NCBI RefSeq assembly: GCF_018613725.1
Contig: NZ_JAGGPS010000010.1
Span: 101,493-165,492, forward strand
Direction of reading: 5' to 3'
Length of the DNA: 64,000 nt
DNA from: Hymenobacter sp. ISL-91
GTDB lineage: Bacteria > Bacteroidota > Bacteroidia > Cytophagales > Hymenobacteraceae
Both the position numbers and the translations under genes were made by a program. A model generated the notes under the pieces. It was given only the letters and a program-made list of their open reading frames with translations. It was not told where the DNA came from and made no database searches. Positions 63,412 through 64,000 of the stretch are shown in pieces (positions within the stretch are counted from its first letter, which is position 1; each line of letters starts with the position of its first letter).

Positions 63412-64000
63412 CTCTTCTAGCCAGCCACCACGGATAGGCCACGAAGTAGCCCAGAATGAGGGCCGCCGAGGTGCCAATAATGCTCAGACTAGCGTAGAGC
63501 GGCATTTCGGTGTGGCGCGTCACGAAGCCTTCGAGAAAGCCGGCCACCACGAATACCGGAACCAGCGCCAGCACCAGCTTCATACCGTCGCGGGCACCGC
63601 GCCGCAGCGAGTCGCGGCGCGAGTAGGTGCCCGGAAACAGCAGGCTTTGGGCCATGATGGCCCCGGCCCCGCCAGCCAGCACAATGGCCGAAATTTCGAG
63701 CGTGCCATGAATCCAGATGGTGAGCACCGAAGGCAGCAGCAGGCCTTTCTGGTAAAAGAAAAACTGGAACGCGCCCAGCATCACGCCGTTGCGAAACAGC
63801 ATGAAGCCCGTGAACAGCCCCGCCGTAATACCGCCGGCAAAGGCATACAGCGCCACCCGCACGTTGTTGAGCGTGATTTGCAGAAACATCAGGCTCTCAT
63901 CGGTGCCCTTGTACACGGCCATCGGGTCGCCTTTCTCGATGTTGGCCAGCGTCCGGTTCACGTAGTCGTCGCCGAGCACCACGCGCACAAACGCGTCGTC
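63398..64000 (-). CDS. SpoIIM/DUF95 family membrane protein (partial, 5' end beyond the window)
   Basis: C-terminal about 200 residues seen; the N-terminus is off the right edge. Several membrane helices (VALYAFAGGITAGLFTGFML, IHGTLEISAIVLAGGAGAIM and VLALVPVFVVAGFLEGFVT) and the characteristic IHGTLEISAI and GFLEGFVTRH motifs fit the SpoIIM family, found in Bacteroidota beside RDD and MoxR-type genes. The final residues (RAVSC) are encoded by a heptamer array. Likely first of the envelope cluster seen here. Confidence 0.9.
   Translation of the reverse strand, partial: DDAFVRVVLGDDYVNRTLANIEKGDPMAVYKGTDESLMFLQITLNNVRVALYAFAGGITAGLFTGFMLFRNGVMLGAFQFFFYQKGLLLPSVLTIWIHGTLEISAIVLAGGAGAIMAQSLLFPGTYSRRDSLRRGARDGMKLVLALVPVFVVAGFLEGFVTRHTEMPLYASLSIIGTSAALILGYFVAYPWWLARRAVSC

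Overview
The window looks like chromosomal DNA of a GC-rich Cytophagales bacterium, most probably Hymenobacter or a close relative. Supporting signs are: Bacteroidota-type promoters (a TTG element near -33 and TAnnTTTG near -7) ahead of key genes; alternative complex III (ActABCDEF) joined to a caa3-type oxidase; GSCFA, DUF3341, DUF4350 and DUF58/MoxR genes; an rpsF-rpsR-rplI operon; and roughly 60% GC throughout, apart from one AT-rich gene near 54.1-54.8 kb. The genus is an inference. No rRNA, tRNA, CRISPR array, prophage or insertion sequence was recognised.

Layout. 0-3.4 kb: malate synthase (aceB, minus) divergent from a RamB-like regulator, with promoters and a palindromic operator candidate between them. 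3.7-11.3 kb: a carboxypeptidase-regulatory-like membrane protein, two roadblock/LC7 proteins, mltG, a GT39-like membrane protein, dtd, a MazG-like pyrophosphohydrolase, RNase D and small unknown genes. 11.4-20.8 kb: a secreted S15-type hydrolase, a secreted M14 peptidase with an in-frame repeat insertion, a small secreted 11-mer repeat protein, queA, a lipoprotein-like methyltransferase and two small lipoproteins. 20.8-27.8 kb: priA, a GSCFA protein with a histone-H1-like tail, and the ribosomal operon rpsF-rpsR-rplI.

28.1-46.1 kb is one long respiratory locus on the plus strand: actABCDEF, coxB, coxA, ctaA, ctaB, two subunit-III genes, subunit IV, an SCO-like protein, DUF420, a small CxxC protein and DUF983. 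Menaquinol would be oxidised by ActABCDEF, electrons would pass through c-type hemes to the CuA/heme a/a3-CuB oxidase, and ctaA/ctaB would supply heme A. A good promoter precedes actA, and hairpins lie in several spacers.

46.2-64 kb: an orphan NtrY-like histidine kinase, a very large outer-membrane barrel-like protein, an AT-rich ORF, a GH20 hexosaminidase, then a minus-strand cluster encoding SpoIIM (cut by the window edge), a membrane protein, DUF4129, DUF4350, MoxR and DUF58.

The most unusual signal is not a gene. Several spacers carry paired, oppositely oriented arrays of 7-bp units (TTGTCAG-, GCTTNNN- and TAGCTNN-type). They typically run from the stop codon of the upstream gene to about 10-20 nt before the next start codon, so the mRNA could fold into an intercistronic hairpin. 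One pair sits in frame inside the M14 peptidase. Other dispersed palindromes (a GTCATTCTGAGCG type, a GTAGGGGCGGGG type and a CCCCTCCTT type) are also present.
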